Shown here: positions 1 to 14,124 of the stretch, in pieces | How the letters are laid out: each line of letters opens with the position of its first letter | How positions within the stretch are numbered: position 1 is the first letter of the stretch | Assembly (NCBI GenBank): GCA_036785705.1 | Contig: JAWUZG010000001.1 | Location: 5,270,001 to 5,334,000, forward strand | Origin: Acanthornis magna | Lineage: Eukaryota; Chordata; Aves; Passeriformes; Acanthizidae | Length of the DNA: 64,000 bases | Direction: 5' to 3' | The notes under the pieces: model-generated | The model's database searches: none | The model's input: the letters and a program-made list of their open reading frames with translations, nothing else | Told to the model about the DNA's origin: nothing | Translations under genes and position numbers: made by a program

Positions 1-2841
1 AGGATCCATCAATAAGAAAACAGATTTACTTAGTTTTGAATTTTACTGTAGTGCAGATGCAGTAGTACAGATAAGAAGTTTATGTGAAATATGCAGTAGT
101 GTGTGTACAGAAATGGGTGTAGTTTGCTGTGATCTGGCTCACCCTGTCCTTTGAGCTGACAGAGGCAGCCCCAGAGCAAAAGTGTGCTAACCATGTTAAT
201 GAAGAGATTTGTTTGAGCTGATGTCTGCCTTCAAGCAAGGTCTTTATTATCTCAAGCACAGAATGATATCTTTACATTTGATCTACATGGGAAGAGGAGG
301 TGAATGCTCAGAAAACAATTCCAACAGACACTGTGATCAAAGCTCTCTCCTTTTCAGTTCAGTGGGGTGCTTTAACCACAGCTTGCCTAGTGGCTTACAT
401 TGAGCAGGGGTTTTATCCTGCAGTAGGAAAAGGCTGATGCTTAAATCAGGAATGATGTGAAAATGGACATTTGGAGTTTTTTTCTGGTGAAAATTCTGGT
501 GTCCAACAGGGGGAGAGTTTTAACTGAAAAACTGCTCGCTGTCCCTTTTTACTCCTCTTCTGAAGTGTCCGCACAATGATCTCTTTCTTTTGTGTTGCTT
601 TGCTCACTCACCTTCCATTTCCCCTGTTTTCTCCAATGGTCTGATCTTCCTGGAGGCAACTGTAGTCAGCAGCTAACTTAGCTTATCTGAAGTAGCCTTG
701 TGGGACATTCTCATCAGGGAAGCCGTACACATCTATTCCATACTTCTTTTGCTGGGGTGAGTCTGCTCCAGGACCTACAGGGACACAGGTCTCTGACTAA
801 CCCCAGAACTGCATGACCTCACCTACTGTGGTGTGTGCTGGGAGCAGGGAGGGAGATCAGGAGAAAGGAGGAAACACCCCTTCCCTCTGGGAAGAGAGTC
901 AAAGGAGCAGCAGGAGCCACCAGATTTTGGCTCAAAACTAGAACTGAGAGTCCTGGATCACTTCCTGCCTCCCCAGCAGCCAAAGTTTTATTCTGCTCAA
1001 TTTTCTCTTTAACATGATTTTACCTGTGTCATCAACACAGCTTTGATATGTAATGCACATAAATTGTGTAATAGCATAAAACCTTCAGTAAAAAAAAAAG
1101 AATTGAACTAGAGCTGTCAAATTCAGTGACTTTGATCCTTGAACAAGGCATTCAAAGTCAGATGCCAGAAGTTAAGTATCTAAAATAAATATGTGGCTGG
1201 CTCATTAAAAGTGCAGAGCACCTTTCAGTGCTGTTGAAATCTGAAAATCAAACACAAAAGCCAACCAGAATCAATGCTTGTCACTCTGCCAGAAAAAGAG
1301 AAAAAATTAAAACCAACAGCCCACTACCCAAATGATACAGATTGTCAGACTACAAACTTAAAAACGTATATTTACATTTATCCCTGCAATCAAAAATAAA
1401 GAAGGCCATTAAAGTAGTAAAACAGCAACCTGAAGAGATAGTAAGTAGGTTCACAGAAAAATTACATTCATTTACACCTGCTGATCTTGTAATCTGTTAT
1501 TGTGAAGGAGATTGTAGATTTTAAACTTTACCTTACTTCTCAGGCATGCAGAAAAGTCCAGGTGTTAATGGAAGAAAATGTGGAAGTGTGTGAATTCTTT
1601 CATCTGCTATCCAGACCCTTGAGGCAGTTTTTGCTTTAAAAAACCCTCCTCAAATCCCCCTTTAGCTCAGGAAGGGGGATTGCTGGAGAGTGTCCCTGAG
1701 GGGCTAGTTCCATGCTTATCTGAATGACAGATTCCTGGAGAATCGGGTACATGAATATCCACACTCCCTCTATGCAAGAGAACAGAAAGATAGGAGAGCT
1801 GACAGAATACAGGAGGACCTTTTTCATGGGATTATCTCAAAGTTCACTATCAAAACTATCTTCTTTTGAGGGTTTATTGGGGGTTTTGCTGTTGCTCCTT
1901 TTCATTATGCATGGGATTAAGAAGATTTTCTGTCAGTGTCAAAAATGAATAGATTTGCAGAGACTCTGAAGCCCACCAAACCTGAAGGTGCCACACATAA
2001 GGAGAGGCAGAGTTTCCTGAGCCTGGGTTGATGTGCTTGGATCAGGATTCTTCGACTGAAGTGAATAGCACTCCTGCAAGATAAATGTCTGTCCCTGTGT
2101 TTTCAAGAGGCACTCAGAGAAAAATAAAAATTCTTGACATGGCTTTCAAAGGATTGAAAGAACAGAAATAGAAATAGGAAATCATGCCCTCTGTGTGGAG
2201 GTGAGATACATCTCACCCCATTTCAGCTCTCTGAGGAGTAGGCACTGAATTTAAGACAGCCATGCCAGTACTCTCTAGTTTATGAAGAGGAGGGCACCTA
2301 CAAAGGACAATTCGTCTTCTCCAAGGACAGATGTATATGAAGGATGAGGAGGAAGTCTGTCTTTCATCACAGACTACTGGGGGAGCCCAGATGATGAGCT
2401 AAGGCCAGATGCCTAACCTTCAGACAGCTGATGATAAAGGAGATGAATCTGTGACTTTATCAGAAGTTGAGAGGTGATTGTATGGCTGTGTGACCTGACA
2501 AACAAACTGGTTTCTGAAGAATATGTGCCATCAGTTGTTTTCAAAATTAAGCTATATTCTCTTCTGATAAGAAAACCCCATCAATATTTGATACTTAATT
2601 CACTGGACAGCCTTTGCATGAGTTTCTCCATTTTTTTTGGACAATTACTTTTCTGACAGCAGAACTGGAACATGTCTAGCCAAAATTCCTTACAAAGGAT
2701 GAGAGAAGAGAGGATCATGAAAAGAGACAAGTTTGCTATTAAAGTACATGACACTAAATAACTGCTACTTTAAGGATGAGGGTGTTACGCCCTTGCTCTG
2801 ATGTGTCAGCTTTTTTAAGTATTGCAGGAATAGAAATAATA
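1..2841. other. unique AT-rich sequence, no gene recognised
   Basis: I see no recognisable gene, RNA or transposon here. Open frames are short (at most about 74 codons) and show no family motif. A 60-codon frame at 1342-1524 has a protein-like composition, but no splice signals or homology that I can name support it. Confidence 0.5.
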
Positions 2842-3130
2842 CAATCATAGGATATGCTGAGTTGGAAGGCACCCATCAGGATCATCAAATCCCACTCCTG
2901 GGACATGCATGGGACACCCCAGGAATCCCACCATGTGCCTGAGAGCGTTGTCCAAACACTTCTTGAACTCTGCCAGGCTTGGTGCAGTGATCATTGCCCT
3001 GGGTGGCCTGTTCCAGTGCCTGACCACCGTCCGGGTGAAGAACCTTTTCCTGATATCCAACATAAATCTCCCCTGATTCAGCTTTAGGCCAATCACTCAG
3101 GCCCTGTCACTGGTCATGAGAGTGAAGAGA
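2842..3130 (-). mobile_element. CR1 LINE fragment, 3' end
   Basis: The plus-strand text begins with the reversed CR1 3' terminus (AATCATAGGATATGCTGAGTT) and continues with the usual reversed 3' UTR phrases, such as 'ggaaggcacccatcaggatcatc' and 'gcctgttccagtgcctgaccacc'. The copy is therefore on the minus strand and 5'-truncated, as most CR1 copies are. It belongs to the same sequence subgroup as the plus-strand copy at 39,718-40,143. The 5' limit is approximate because similarity fades after about 3130. Confidence 0.85.
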
Positions 3131-3287
3131 GTGAGGTTGACCAGCACTTCGTGCAGTCATGGGAATGGATAATTGGGATCGAGGCTCTTGTTGACCTCAG
3201 GAAAGTACAAATGGCACAAAACAACATACCAAGCACTAGGGGGCTTTCTACCATAACCCTCATACAGTTTCAAAGCTAGATCTGAGA

Positions 3288-3790
3288 ATCGTAGCATCAT
3301 AGAATCAATGACTTGGATTGGAAGGGACCATAAAAACCACCTCATTACAGCCTCCCTTCTGTGGGCAGGGACTCATTTCACTAGACGATGTTGCTCAGAG
3401 CCCCTCTTCCAGGAATGGGGCAGCAACAACTTCTTTGGGCAGCCTGTTCCAGTGCCTCATCACTCTCACAATAAAGAATTTCTTTCCACTATTTAATCTA
3501 AACCTACTCCCTTTCAGTTTGGAGCCGTTCCCCCTTGTCCTGTCACTAAACACTCTTGTATATAGTCTCTCCCTGTCTTTCTTGCAGGTTGCCTTCAGGT
3601 ACTGGAAGGCTGCACTTAGGTCACATTCTTTTTTCCAGGCTGAGTAATCCCAATTTTTTTAGCTTTTTCTCATAGGAGAGGTGCTTCATCCCTCTACTCA
3701 TCTTGGTGGCTCCCTGTGAGTTTGCTCCAACAGGTTGATGTTGTTCCTGTGCTGGGCACTCCAGAGCTGGATGCTCCAGAAGAGAATGAT
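3288..3790 (-). mobile_element. CR1 LINE fragment
   Basis: This is a second minus-strand CR1 copy. It starts near 'catcatagaatcaatgac' and runs through the reversed 3' UTR and the end of the ORF2-derived region, with recognisable text such as 'gggcagcctgttccagtgcc' and 'tgtgctgggcactccagagc'. It differs in subfamily from the copy at 2842, so the two are separate insertions in the same orientation about 160 bp apart. The short open frames in it on both strands are decayed fragments, not genes. Confidence 0.85.
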
Positions 3791-6700
3791 ACAGGCATCT
3801 CGAACTTCCTAAAGACCCCTTTTCTTGTTCATAGAGTCTAAGGATTCTCATATGCAGGCTGTTCACACCCTAAACCACCTGAACATCACACCTTGGAGCT
3901 TCTGTCCTGTTGGCTTCTTACATTAGCAGAGAACCTCTGAGTCATGAGCCATTCACATGAGGTATCCATGATGTATTTGCAACACCTTACCAGCCACAGG
4001 GCTCCCTGATAATGGCAGTACTGCTAGATAACATAAAAATACAGGAGCAAATGGATCAGGTATTGTTCTTCATGTTACTCTCATTAAATCATTCTTGACT
4101 CCCTTCAGCTTAGCGCATAAAGATTTGGGAACCTTTAGGACTTTTCTCCTTAGAATCATTCCCTTCCCATCAGCTTTTCAAATTTGTCTTTCTCTTTCAT
4201 GTTCAAAGCTAACTGGTTTGCTGGATAGGCAAAAGTGCAGCCGTGCTCAGGTTCCTGAGCTGGCATGGCAGACCCTTGTTCTTAAGAGAAGGCCCTGAGC
4301 TTTGGACCAGCAAGAAGTGGAAGGTGACTGCTTGCAGCCTTCAGTCAAGTATCAGACTTCTCTGGATACAACCCTATGCTCCTATTTCTATCAGGTAGTT
4401 TTAAATGACCCACCTGCCACACAATGTTTTTTCAGGTACTTAATTTTTCCCAAATTTTCTATTGGAAAACTGCTTTCTGCTGTACTAAGACGCTTCTGAT
4501 TTCCACTCCAGGGGATCAGGATGTCTGAAAATGAAGCACTTACGCATTTAACTTGCAGACAATGAAGTCTTTCACTGGGCCTACCTCTTTGCCTATAAAT
4601 CTTGTCAGTGAAGGAGAGGAACTCGCTTGTCAGTATCTGAGCCATCTACAGCTACTTATGGGTAAATCCGGGCAGGTGTGGTGTAGTTTTGGGTTTCCTC
4701 CTGTAGGCCTGCAGCCATATTATTCTTTGCGGGAGACAGACAGGAAATTTATAGCCATGCAATTATTGAATCAGCTGCAATGACTCCTGGGGAAGCCTAT
4801 ATGTAAAGGAATCCCTACAGAAAAAGACAATTTCGTCTTGTTTTCATGCTAGTCATCTGTATTGATAATCAAAGCAATTATATCTACAGAAACATCCTGC
4901 CTATTAATTTACCTGGGAGTGTTTACATTTTCTTGCCTTCAGTGGAGAACATCAAAACTGTATTAAATCTGTTGATTCTTATTCATCTGCTCGACAAAGT
5001 AAATTCAATTTCTACAGAATATTTTCCATCAAACGTAATTAACCTCATTGTAAATAACTGGAACAGCTACAATCAGTTATCATAATTAACATATTTAATT
5101 CTATTCTTTCTCCAACTGGGGCAGCAAAAGCTGTTTGGTTCAAAGGACCAGGGCTATGACTTCATGAGACAATAAGCTTATTTATAACATTTTTAATACA
5201 TGATCAAAAATTTTGCAATTATATGAAGTAAAGTACTGATGTAGTCTGTGTTTTGGGTTTACTCACTGTGCTGGTCACTTTGCTAATTTAAGTTTGTTCC
5301 AAAAAATGTGACTGGCTAACGTAATTCCAGGAGGTCAGCTATTGACTCTGCTCCTGCTGCTGGCATCCAAATGGAATTAGCTGCTTTATGATTGTATGTG
5401 CCTACCTGACCTCATTCATCCTGAAAATCCTTGTGTCACCTACCTGGACTGGACTGGACTGGAGGAGTCAGCCCGAGCCAGCACATCACTGTGGCAGCTC
5501 CCTGCACAGAGGGACAGTGAATCTAGCTGAAGACTTTTAATGGACAGTTTTGGCCTTTTCTTATAGATGCAGAACCCACAAAGGGAAAATATTTGTTGGT
5601 TTGGGTTTTTTTCATAAACGTATATTTCAGTAAATGTCTCTCAGAAAATTTTCTTTTCACATTCTGTAACTAAAAAAAAAAAAGAGGCTTTTAGAATAAA
5701 TAACTTCTGGACTAGAATTTCAGCTAGTAAAACAGATGGTGAAAAATTAGCATTGTAATCACATTACACACTTTTGATATTTTCAGAACATTTCCATTTT
5801 CCCAATTTGCATTTGTTTACTGGTATTAAAAGTTGGAGATTTACTCTTTGCATCCTGATCTGTGAAAGGGCTCCTTGATTTGTTTGTTTATCTTTTTTGA
5901 AAAGTCTAAATCTTACAGTTTGGGGAAAACAGCTTCACCCTGAGCATAACACTCCCCATCGACTTTAAAAGCCTGTCAAACATCTTTCTGTAGATCTGAT
6001 TTATTGAAGGCATGGCAAAGGTGGACAGCACAACTCTATGCTTACTTGACCAATTCAAAGGGGGTGTTTATGGGCAGACACTGTGGCCTAGAGGATGTTA
6101 TCTCTTTCCCACCCCCTGCCAGGATGGAATCTGACACTTCTCACTTCGTTGATGTTTTCTTCTCCCTTGCCCCTGGCTGTGGCTAAGTGATTGTTTATGG
6201 CAGATACTTTAAATCATTATCACCTCGTGGGCCTTTGAGCACAGCTACATAATCTGCTGTTGCATCAAGGAAACTCTTCTCTCAGTACAAAACAAGGCCA
6301 AATGTTTATCCGGTGAGATGATAGTCAAAGTGTCTCCTCTAATATTTAAAAACAAACAGCAGTGTCCCTGCTCTGTCGCAATGAGCATCTGCTGGCTGAA
6401 GCTGAGCAGGATTCCTGACACTCTGCAGTGTGTGCCACAGGGCTCCTTGGATAGCTATTTGATGTTTGTTTTTAAAACATTAATAAATATTCAGGAAACT
6501 TGGAGGATGGTTGAATATATGAATAAGCTCCCCAAAATATGGTTTGTTTATAGCACTGCCTTAGCACTTAGAACCCTGGTTTGCAGTGTGGTGGTGCCGT
6601 CACACCAAGGAAAGATTTGCCGTATGCAGCAGTGACTCCAGCAGACAGCTGGGCAGGGCAGAAGGTGCTGGGAGCACCAGGAAGGCCATGACCTCTCTGC

Positions 6701-6832
6701 CCAACTTGGGAAACCAAAGCTTGTTGTTGCTCCCCGGGGGAAGATAGGAATACGAGTGCTGTGATTAGTGATTATCAGCCAACCATATCCTGGGCTGCAT
6801 CAATAGATGTTGTTCTCCCCCTCTAGTCTGTT
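3791..6832. other. unique AT-rich sequence, no gene recognised
   Basis: No recognisable coding or repeat family was seen. A short pentamer array (GGACT/CTGGA, about four units) lies at about 5444-5463. An open frame of 105 codons at 6318-6635 shows no motif I know and is treated as chance. Confidence 0.45.
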
Positions 6833-7320
6833 TTTGTGAGATCTCACCTGAAACAGTGTCCCCAGTACAAGACAGGCATGAAACTGCTGGAGTGAGTCCA
6901 AAGGAGGCCACAAAGGTGCTCAGAGGGCTGGAGCACCTCTCCTGTGAAGACAGGCTGAGAGAGCTGGGGCTGTTCAGCCTGGAAAAGGGAACTTAGGCAT
7001 CTTGCAGTGCCTAAAGGGGCTACAAGAGAGCTGGAAAAGGACTTTTTACAAGAGCTTGTAGTGATAGGACAAGGGGTAGTGACTTTAAACTGAAAGAGGG
7101 TAGGTTTAAATAGATATACTGCAGAAATTCATCACTGTGAGGATGTTAAGACAATGGCACAGGTTGCCCAAAGTGACTGCCCCATCCCTGGAAGTGTTCA
7201 AAGCCAGGCTGGATGGGGCTTTGAGCACCCTGGTTTGCTGGAAGGTGTTCCTTCCTGTGGCAAGGGGGTTAGAACAACATGGTCCGTAAGATCCCTTCCA
7301 ACTCAAACCATTCTATGAAT
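6833..7320 (+). mobile_element. CR1 LINE fragment, plus strand
   Basis: The plus strand reads as CR1 in sense orientation. It starts in the ORF2-end region ('aaaggaggccacaaaggtgc', 'gctgttcagcctgg') and continues through the 3' UTR ('aggctggatggggctttgag') to the terminus 'caaaccattctatgaatgat' near 7320. It is 5'-truncated. Scattered substitutions and small gaps show that it is old. Confidence 0.9.
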
Positions 7321-10300
7321 GATCTTATTAAAACAGCCTCTCCCCGAATCCCAGTGACTACAGTTATTATTTCCCAACTCCCTGGGAAAAAGTGTTCCTC
7401 TGGAGTGGCTTCCACGAACACACCCTGGCTCTTGCCTCCTTGATTGTGCCTCTCACCCTCTTAGCTCTCATCCCCAGGGCAGCAATATTCAGCTTTTTTA
7501 AGGGGTTGAAAGACCTTCAACAGGGAAAGTCAACTGCCATAGCAAACCTCACAGCTCACTAAGGGTTTCTAGTGGTTTTCAAGTAGTTTGCTGGCAGAGG
7601 AGAGTTCAAAGGAAGCAGTGGAAGGATCCCTGTCAGTCGGCTGGGACTGACATACCTCCTCTTACTGAGGCCAGGGGTATATTCTGGGAAGCTTCTATTT
7701 GAAAAGGAGTTTGAAAACAAAAATGTCACCTACTGAAAGAGCTCAAGTGGGTGTTGAATATTTTCTGAATGGAAACTGGCCAAAATTTCCAAGTCTTAGG
7801 AGTTTTAGATCACTTGTTACTAGGTGAATGAGAAAAACACTGTCAAATATTACTGTTTAAAACCCTAAAATGAGAGTTTGTTTTAGAATCCAGTGGAATT
7901 CTGTATTGGAATTGAAGTTTAATGATTTGCTTGATAAGGAGCTAGTGTTAGTGTAGGAGTCAATGTATAGGCTTAAATTCTGGTTCAAATTAAGTTCCTC
8001 AGGGCTTTGGCACTGACCAGACCTTTTTGGAGCCTATTTTTAAGGAAGTGAATAGAGAGAGAAGAGAGGAATAGGGGACAGTGATTAGGAAAGAAATAAG
8101 CAGGTTTCATGGATATTGCCATTCTTCAAAGGGAAGTTTGTCCAAAAACATTAACATCAACAGAAATGTAATGGGTTTACATTTTTGGTTAACCATACAA
8201 CACAGCTGTTACTTCACTGTTCAATATATTGCAGGTTTAGTGCATGAAATCACTCTGACATCCAAACTGATCCAAAACATGGTAGCAGGAATAAACACAA
8301 CTAAATAAAGAAGTCCTGGTTGTGGCTTTGAAAAATTCCTACTGTTGCACTGCATTGAAAATGTCCAGAGTTGTCAGCACAGCCAAAGCTGACTCTCAGC
8401 ATGAGTGCCTAGGAAATGTTTTAAACAGCTAAAGGAGCTGCAGTTGCAGTTCAAGCCAGAGACACAGTAGTTGTTTTGTCCTTTCTATTATATTACCCCC
8501 TTCACAGTAATTGCCTGACAAAGGCAGTAGTGGGGAACGGCACAGGAACATTTTTGTTGACTTTGCCCCTGTGAGCAGGAATTAAATGAAAACCTCTCTG
8601 TGCATAGGAGCAGTTAAAAGGTAGCATTGTTTTCTGGCTTGGGATATCAAGGACCAGACATGGACTATAATGACCTAATGAGATTTACATTTTCAACATT
8701 CAAAGAGAGCTTGGGTCTGGCCCTTTCCTTGTTCCTTTGGCTTTGCATTTAATAACCATATTGAATATGTTACCTTTGCACTCAGGTCTTTCAGTCAAAA
8801 TATTCCTTCTGTGGTAGTGACATCTCCAAAACCTAACCCAGCAAGTTAAGCCTGAAAGGTCATTTAATCACCCACCTCCAAAACTTCGTAAATTGGACCT
8901 GAGCAATCACATTTTCTCTCTTTCAGCTGACTGATTTATTCCTGGATAGATTTCATTCTCCTTGCTTTGCACAAACTTCCTAAGCATTACTCTGTGTATT
9001 TATTTCTCATGCTTCATAAATAAACTATTCTCTGCCTTACTGTAGTCTCTGACACAGATTCACATAAGCCTTCTATTTGCCCTGTATTTTTCTTTCTGTC
9101 CAATCTGATCATTATATACCCAATCTTGCTTTCTCCTTCCACTGCCTCAAAATCTTGTATAGTCCATTCCTTTTTGTTTTGCTTTTCTTACTTCTCCCTT
9201 TAATGACCTCAGAATATGAACAACTTCCTTAAAGTGGATCGCTCATACTTACCCTTTTACCTCAGCAATTCCAGATTGGATAGTCAGTATGGAGTTATTT
9301 TTTCTAAAATCTCCCTTTTGAAATTCTAATGCCAGTTTGAACTTCAGTGTTTCTAAGGAGGTAGAAGTAGTGATTCCTCCTGCTATCTCTCATGCTTGCT
9401 TTTCTCCACAGTTGTTGGAAGCTTCACTTCTCCATGTTCACATTCTTGGAGAAATTTGAATTTGTCTTCTCCTTGTCTCCGATACTTCCACTTTTCCAGT
9501 AATTTTTATCATCTTCTTGCCCAATATTGTCAAACTTCATCTGTCTTCAAAATTCTGTTGTTCAGCTGTTAATCAACCACACACTGTGTTATCTCTTGCT
9601 TAAATTAATGTAGGCTTTAGCTTTTCAGTTTTTCTGAAGGTGTAGATACTATATTTGTCCATACCTTGCTTGCAGTATCTCCTGAGGATCAAAATACTTT
9701 TCTCTATTAGAGTGTCAGTCACTGTCTTGTTCTTGTCCAATTTATTTTTTAATTCCAGTGTCTGAACAAAAATGTTTCAAGAATCACACAATAGCAATTT
9801 TTTAGAGCTTTTCTTACCCCTATGCTTTTCCCTCTGGGTATTGAAAGTATACGAAAAAGGCTGATTCCAGACTGAGGAGAGATGATGTTACAACTTGTTC
9901 TTTGATATATAAGCCAGAGTTATGTAGAGCTTGAAACATCCTGAGTCAAATATTAAATACTTGAAACAAAGCAAGAGATTTAGAACACTATTTTTTGCCA
10001 GCAACTCCAGTTTGAGAATTTTCTTCCATAAACTCTTCAGGCTATGATTCCTTAATGTTGATATGTTCTGTGAAACCTGCTCTACTCTTCAAAATACTGG
10101 AGCGCTCAAATGGCAAGAAATTAGGATCTGGATATCTGAACTACTAGAAGACAGAGTCCTTTCTTTTCCTTAGTTCAATACTCCTCAGTATGACAGAGGA
10201 TTTTTAGTGTAAAGTGTCTTTCAGATTACCTTGACCATGGAATTATAGGGAGCCACTTGGTCTAGAGGTGTCAAAATTAATTAACCCAAAAGGATTATGA

Positions 10301-13119
10301 TTTTAATAACTTTTTTTTTTCTAAATTTGGCCATGCTTTTGGAGTGACAAGAACACATTGTATACAGTGATTGATTTTCAAAACTCACACAGCTAATTCC
10401 ATCTAATGTGACTGAGAAACAATCTGACTTTGGCAGCATTTTTTTTTAGTGCATACCCTGATCTATGAAAATATAAAAGAACCAGAGGAAGAATGTTGAA
10501 TGGAGTTATTGGCATTTTTATCCTGCTCTTGGAGATCTAGAAGAGATTTGTTTGTATATTTGTTTTGGTTTGTTTTATTTCCCTGCTTAAGTAACATTAT
10601 TTAACTGTAATAAGGGGGGAAAGGACAATTAGAGAGAGAAAAGAGGAACCCTCATTTGTAGATTAAGACCCCAAAGACATTATTAATACAAATTCAGTTT
10701 CCAGCATGGCAAAAACTATGCACAAACCATGAAACCCTGTAGTTAACAAGAAGGATTTACAGAAATGTATCCTCATTGGAACTTGGACTCTTACATGGCG
10801 AATACTTGAGAGTTTTAATTGCCTTAAGGAGGGAGTTCTGCTGTTCTCAAACTCTTATTTGAAATATGAATTGTTGTGAGTAGGAGGAAAGGATTATCCT
10901 TTCAATTCTACCTTCTAGCGTGATGAGCATTTCTTTTCCACTGACTGTAGTCACAGCTACTTGTTAAAAGACTTTAATACACAGTGCAATGGAAAGGAAC
11001 ATCAGCTATGCATCTCTGGAGAACACTGTTCATACTGTCTTAGATCATAACCCAAAATGAGCTGTTGATCTCACCAGTTCTGATTTGTTTGCAGTATAAA
11101 ACCACCACATGGTTTGGCACAGAAAGAATTCCCTGTCCAGGGAAAGCTGTGGCTTTTGAAGGGTGTAGCAGGTTTAGTTTATAATTAACACAAGGAATAC
11201 ACGAATGGCAAGGTTGTTTAATCACTGAACTAATTTGCACATGGAAGAAATATGTTACTTGTGTTTTCTACCACCAGATAACTTCCTGGCTTGATTATTT
11301 TCTCCTTCTCTTTAAATTCTGTGATCCTTTCTGATGAAGGCTTTCTTATTTCCTACCAGTATTGTGGAAACAGTCTAGTCAGAGTATCTATGAGTTCATT
11401 GTCTAGTTGTTTGCATAATTTAGTAATAGACACAGCTGACACTGTTTTAGCTGATCAAATCAAATTAAACCTTCCTCTCTCAGCAAACAAACCTGACCTG
11501 ACAGACAATAACACCTTGATCTGTTGCATGGCCTCTCATTATTTTCTGAAATGAATGTTAAATGAATAGGATGTTGAAAAAGGGTTGTTTTGGCTTTTGT
11601 ACACATGAAACTTGATTCTGCCCTGAACTGTTGCATGCTAATTAACTCTTTGCTATTGGAAGTCAACACACAATTACATCTTCTATGTCAGTGTTCAAAT
11701 TTTGAGGAGGAAGTATTCAATTAGCATTGTCAAATGAAAATGTAGACACTCGCTATATAGAAGGAACCTTTTGTTGATTTAGAGTCAAGCGGTGTCAAAG
11801 GCACAGCAGGAAATTGCCATTAGCCAATCTGGATTTTCTCAACATGCATAATCATCAGCTTCTGAAGGAGAGCAATTTAGGTAGCAAGTCAATCACATCT
11901 GTAACTTTGGCCAACCCATCTATGGCATGCATCCACAGATGGGATGAAGATTGCTTGCACATTCCAGCTCCTGGGACCTACTGCTTGACTCTTTTCTTTA
12001 TCAGATGTGCCAAACACCATTGGGAGACTGTTGTTATTTTGGAGGCAAGAGATTACTGGCTTATCTTTAAAGTTAAACCAGCTGTTTCATTTTATACAGC
12101 CTGTATTGCAAATATTCAAGGTCGCATTTGGTAATTGATATTTATTGCCATGTTCAGGAGATGCTGAAAATTGTTAAAAATTGGGATTAACGTTTGAGTG
12201 GAAAACTAAGTCATATGGAATGTTTTTAAGCAAATTTAGAAAGAAGTGCTGAGTATGAGTCCACAATTCATTTCCAAAAACAGTCAGTATTGGAGCCATG
12301 TGTCATGTTGATCCCATTTTTCCACCATATTAAGTGATGCTCTGTGCTGTGGTTGCACGCAATCGTTAGCTCTGACTGACATTGTGCAGCAGCTGTACCA
12401 TGGGGGAGGAATGGACCAAATGTCCCCCTCACTCAGCTGTATGGAAATTTAGCTCACAGATGTCTACTTCATAGAAAAACCTTACAGAACTTAATGGAAT
12501 GAAAATTTTAGATGACGGTGCTGAGGGTGGACTGTGCCCTTGTTTATTAGAAACTGCAGTTATATTAGTTTTAACTGAAAAATTATTTGGCTCAACACTG
12601 AAATGTACAATAAAGATTCATTTGGTTTCTCATGGAGATTCAGGTTAGTTGCAAACTCAAGGATTAGAATTAAACAAATTAATTAGTTAAACACAGGCTG
12701 ATACAATTTATTTTCCTATTTTTACTTTTTCCTTCATTTTCCTTTGTATGTATGCGAATGATTCAGCTTAGATATAGCTTCACTAACTTTTAAATTTAAT
12801 TGAATGATTGGAGAAAATAGTATAAATAGTAAATACTTTGTTTAAAAATGTACTTTATCTGGAGGGGGAACTTTGCTGAAAATTAGTAGATAAGTATGGG
12901 TAGCAATAAATATCATGAGGTACATGTTAACTTAAAACAGCACCCTTTGTGTATTTATTGCCTAAAGAAGGCACATCAAGAGATAAAGCTAAATATTCCT
13001 TTAGGCTGTAGATAAAGAGTACCATAAAAGATTGAGTAAGCTCCTTGCAATCAAATGCCTTAGAGAGGTTCAGCAAGGCTGCCAAATAAATTCCCTGATC
13101 TTAACCTGATTTTCGGGGG
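7321..13119. other. unique AT-rich sequence, no gene recognised
   Basis: I recognise no gene or repeat family. The stretch 11,800-12,200 has a fairly even base composition and a 106-codon open frame on the plus strand (11,814-12,134), but I cannot assign it. Short T runs occur at about 10,311 and 10,440. Confidence 0.45.
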
Positions 13120-13148
13120 TTTTTTTCCTTTTTTTTTTTTTTTTTTTT
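13120..13148. repeat. poly-T tract
   Basis: Seven T, two C, then about 20 T in a row ending at 13,148. On the minus strand this is poly-A. I see no retrotransposon body attached that would make it a tail. Confidence 0.8.
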
Positions 13149-13872
13149 GGATGAATTTGCCTTTACATTGGTTTGAATAACTGCTGAATCCAAAGCCAGG
13201 CTAATTTTGGCAAGAAATTCCAGAAATGCTGAAAGGATTAATATATAGAGTGATAGAATCATAACTCAGCTGACAGATGGAACCAATTCTGGTATGCTGG
13301 TCTGTACTTGTCCATTGCAAAATCATCCCTGGCTCAAAAAAGTAATTCAAATCATGGAGTACTTTTCAGTTGGCACAAAACACAAGGCCATGTGTTCTTA
13401 CCTTGAATAGCCATGAAAATTTTGTTTAAACTCTTGGAAGTTGCTGTTGAGTTATAAGTTAGGTTCAGCCTGCTCCTGGTGATGCAGTTGCAAATCCATG
13501 ATGACAGAATAACTGATGGCATGTCACACCACTGATGAGATAATGTCATTACTGATCTACATTTTAATAACAAAGCAAACACCATGATTACTCCTCTACT
13601 GGAGAGCTAATCTCCCACTTCTGAAAGAGTAATAAATATCTTGCCTTAGAGGATAAAACACACAAAAAGTAAATAATTTTAAAGGAAGTTGAAGCCATAG
13701 TTTCCAAGTTTTATGTTATGAAACCTTTTGTTATGGTAGAAACAGTCAGCAGTTTTCCTAATTGGTAGAAATACAGCTATGTTTGCAGTACAGCAGAAAA
13801 CTGGTTATTTGACTTTAATAACGTTAAAAGAAGATTTTACTAGTTATTAAGCGGGTGTAACCTCTTTTGCAG

Positions 13873-14110
13873 ATGAAGTCAGAATACTAATACAGATGTA
13901 TTAGTACACTTAAAAAGTCCCAAACTCTAATAGTCTGTTCTGTGGAAAAGTTCAGTATTCATAAGAAGTTTTATTCTACATCTGAACAAAACCCAGAAAG
14001 TCTGAAGTTTCTCCTGGAAAACAAAATTCCTAAAATTTTTACCAAAGATTCTGACATTGGAGGTTTAGCTGCTACCCTGACTCAGGAAGATCCTGATAGT
14101 GCTGAAGGAA
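13873..14110 (+). other. weak exon candidate (unassigned)
   Basis: A pyrimidine-rich tract ending in TTTTGCAG (to 13,872) is followed by 238 bp and then a strong donor-like GTAAGTATTG at 14,111. One frame is open from 13,891 through the donor to 14,124, about 73 codons to the donor, and encodes a hydrophilic peptide containing KIFTKDSDIGGLAATLTQED. A TAA at 13,888 in that frame means the whole interval cannot be an internal coding exon. It would need to be a first coding exon without an obvious early ATG, or use another acceptor. I do not recognise the peptide. Chance is a real possibility in this AT-rich setting. Confidence 0.15.
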
Positions 14111-14124
14111 GTAAGTATTGGTAG

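Noticed and set aside
2845..3866. Several frames of 62-109 codons
   Set aside because: Fragments of decayed CR1 elements on the wrong strand or broken frame.
13241..13265. 'gatagaatcataactcagct' as a CR1 terminus
   Set aside because: The following bases show no CR1 text.
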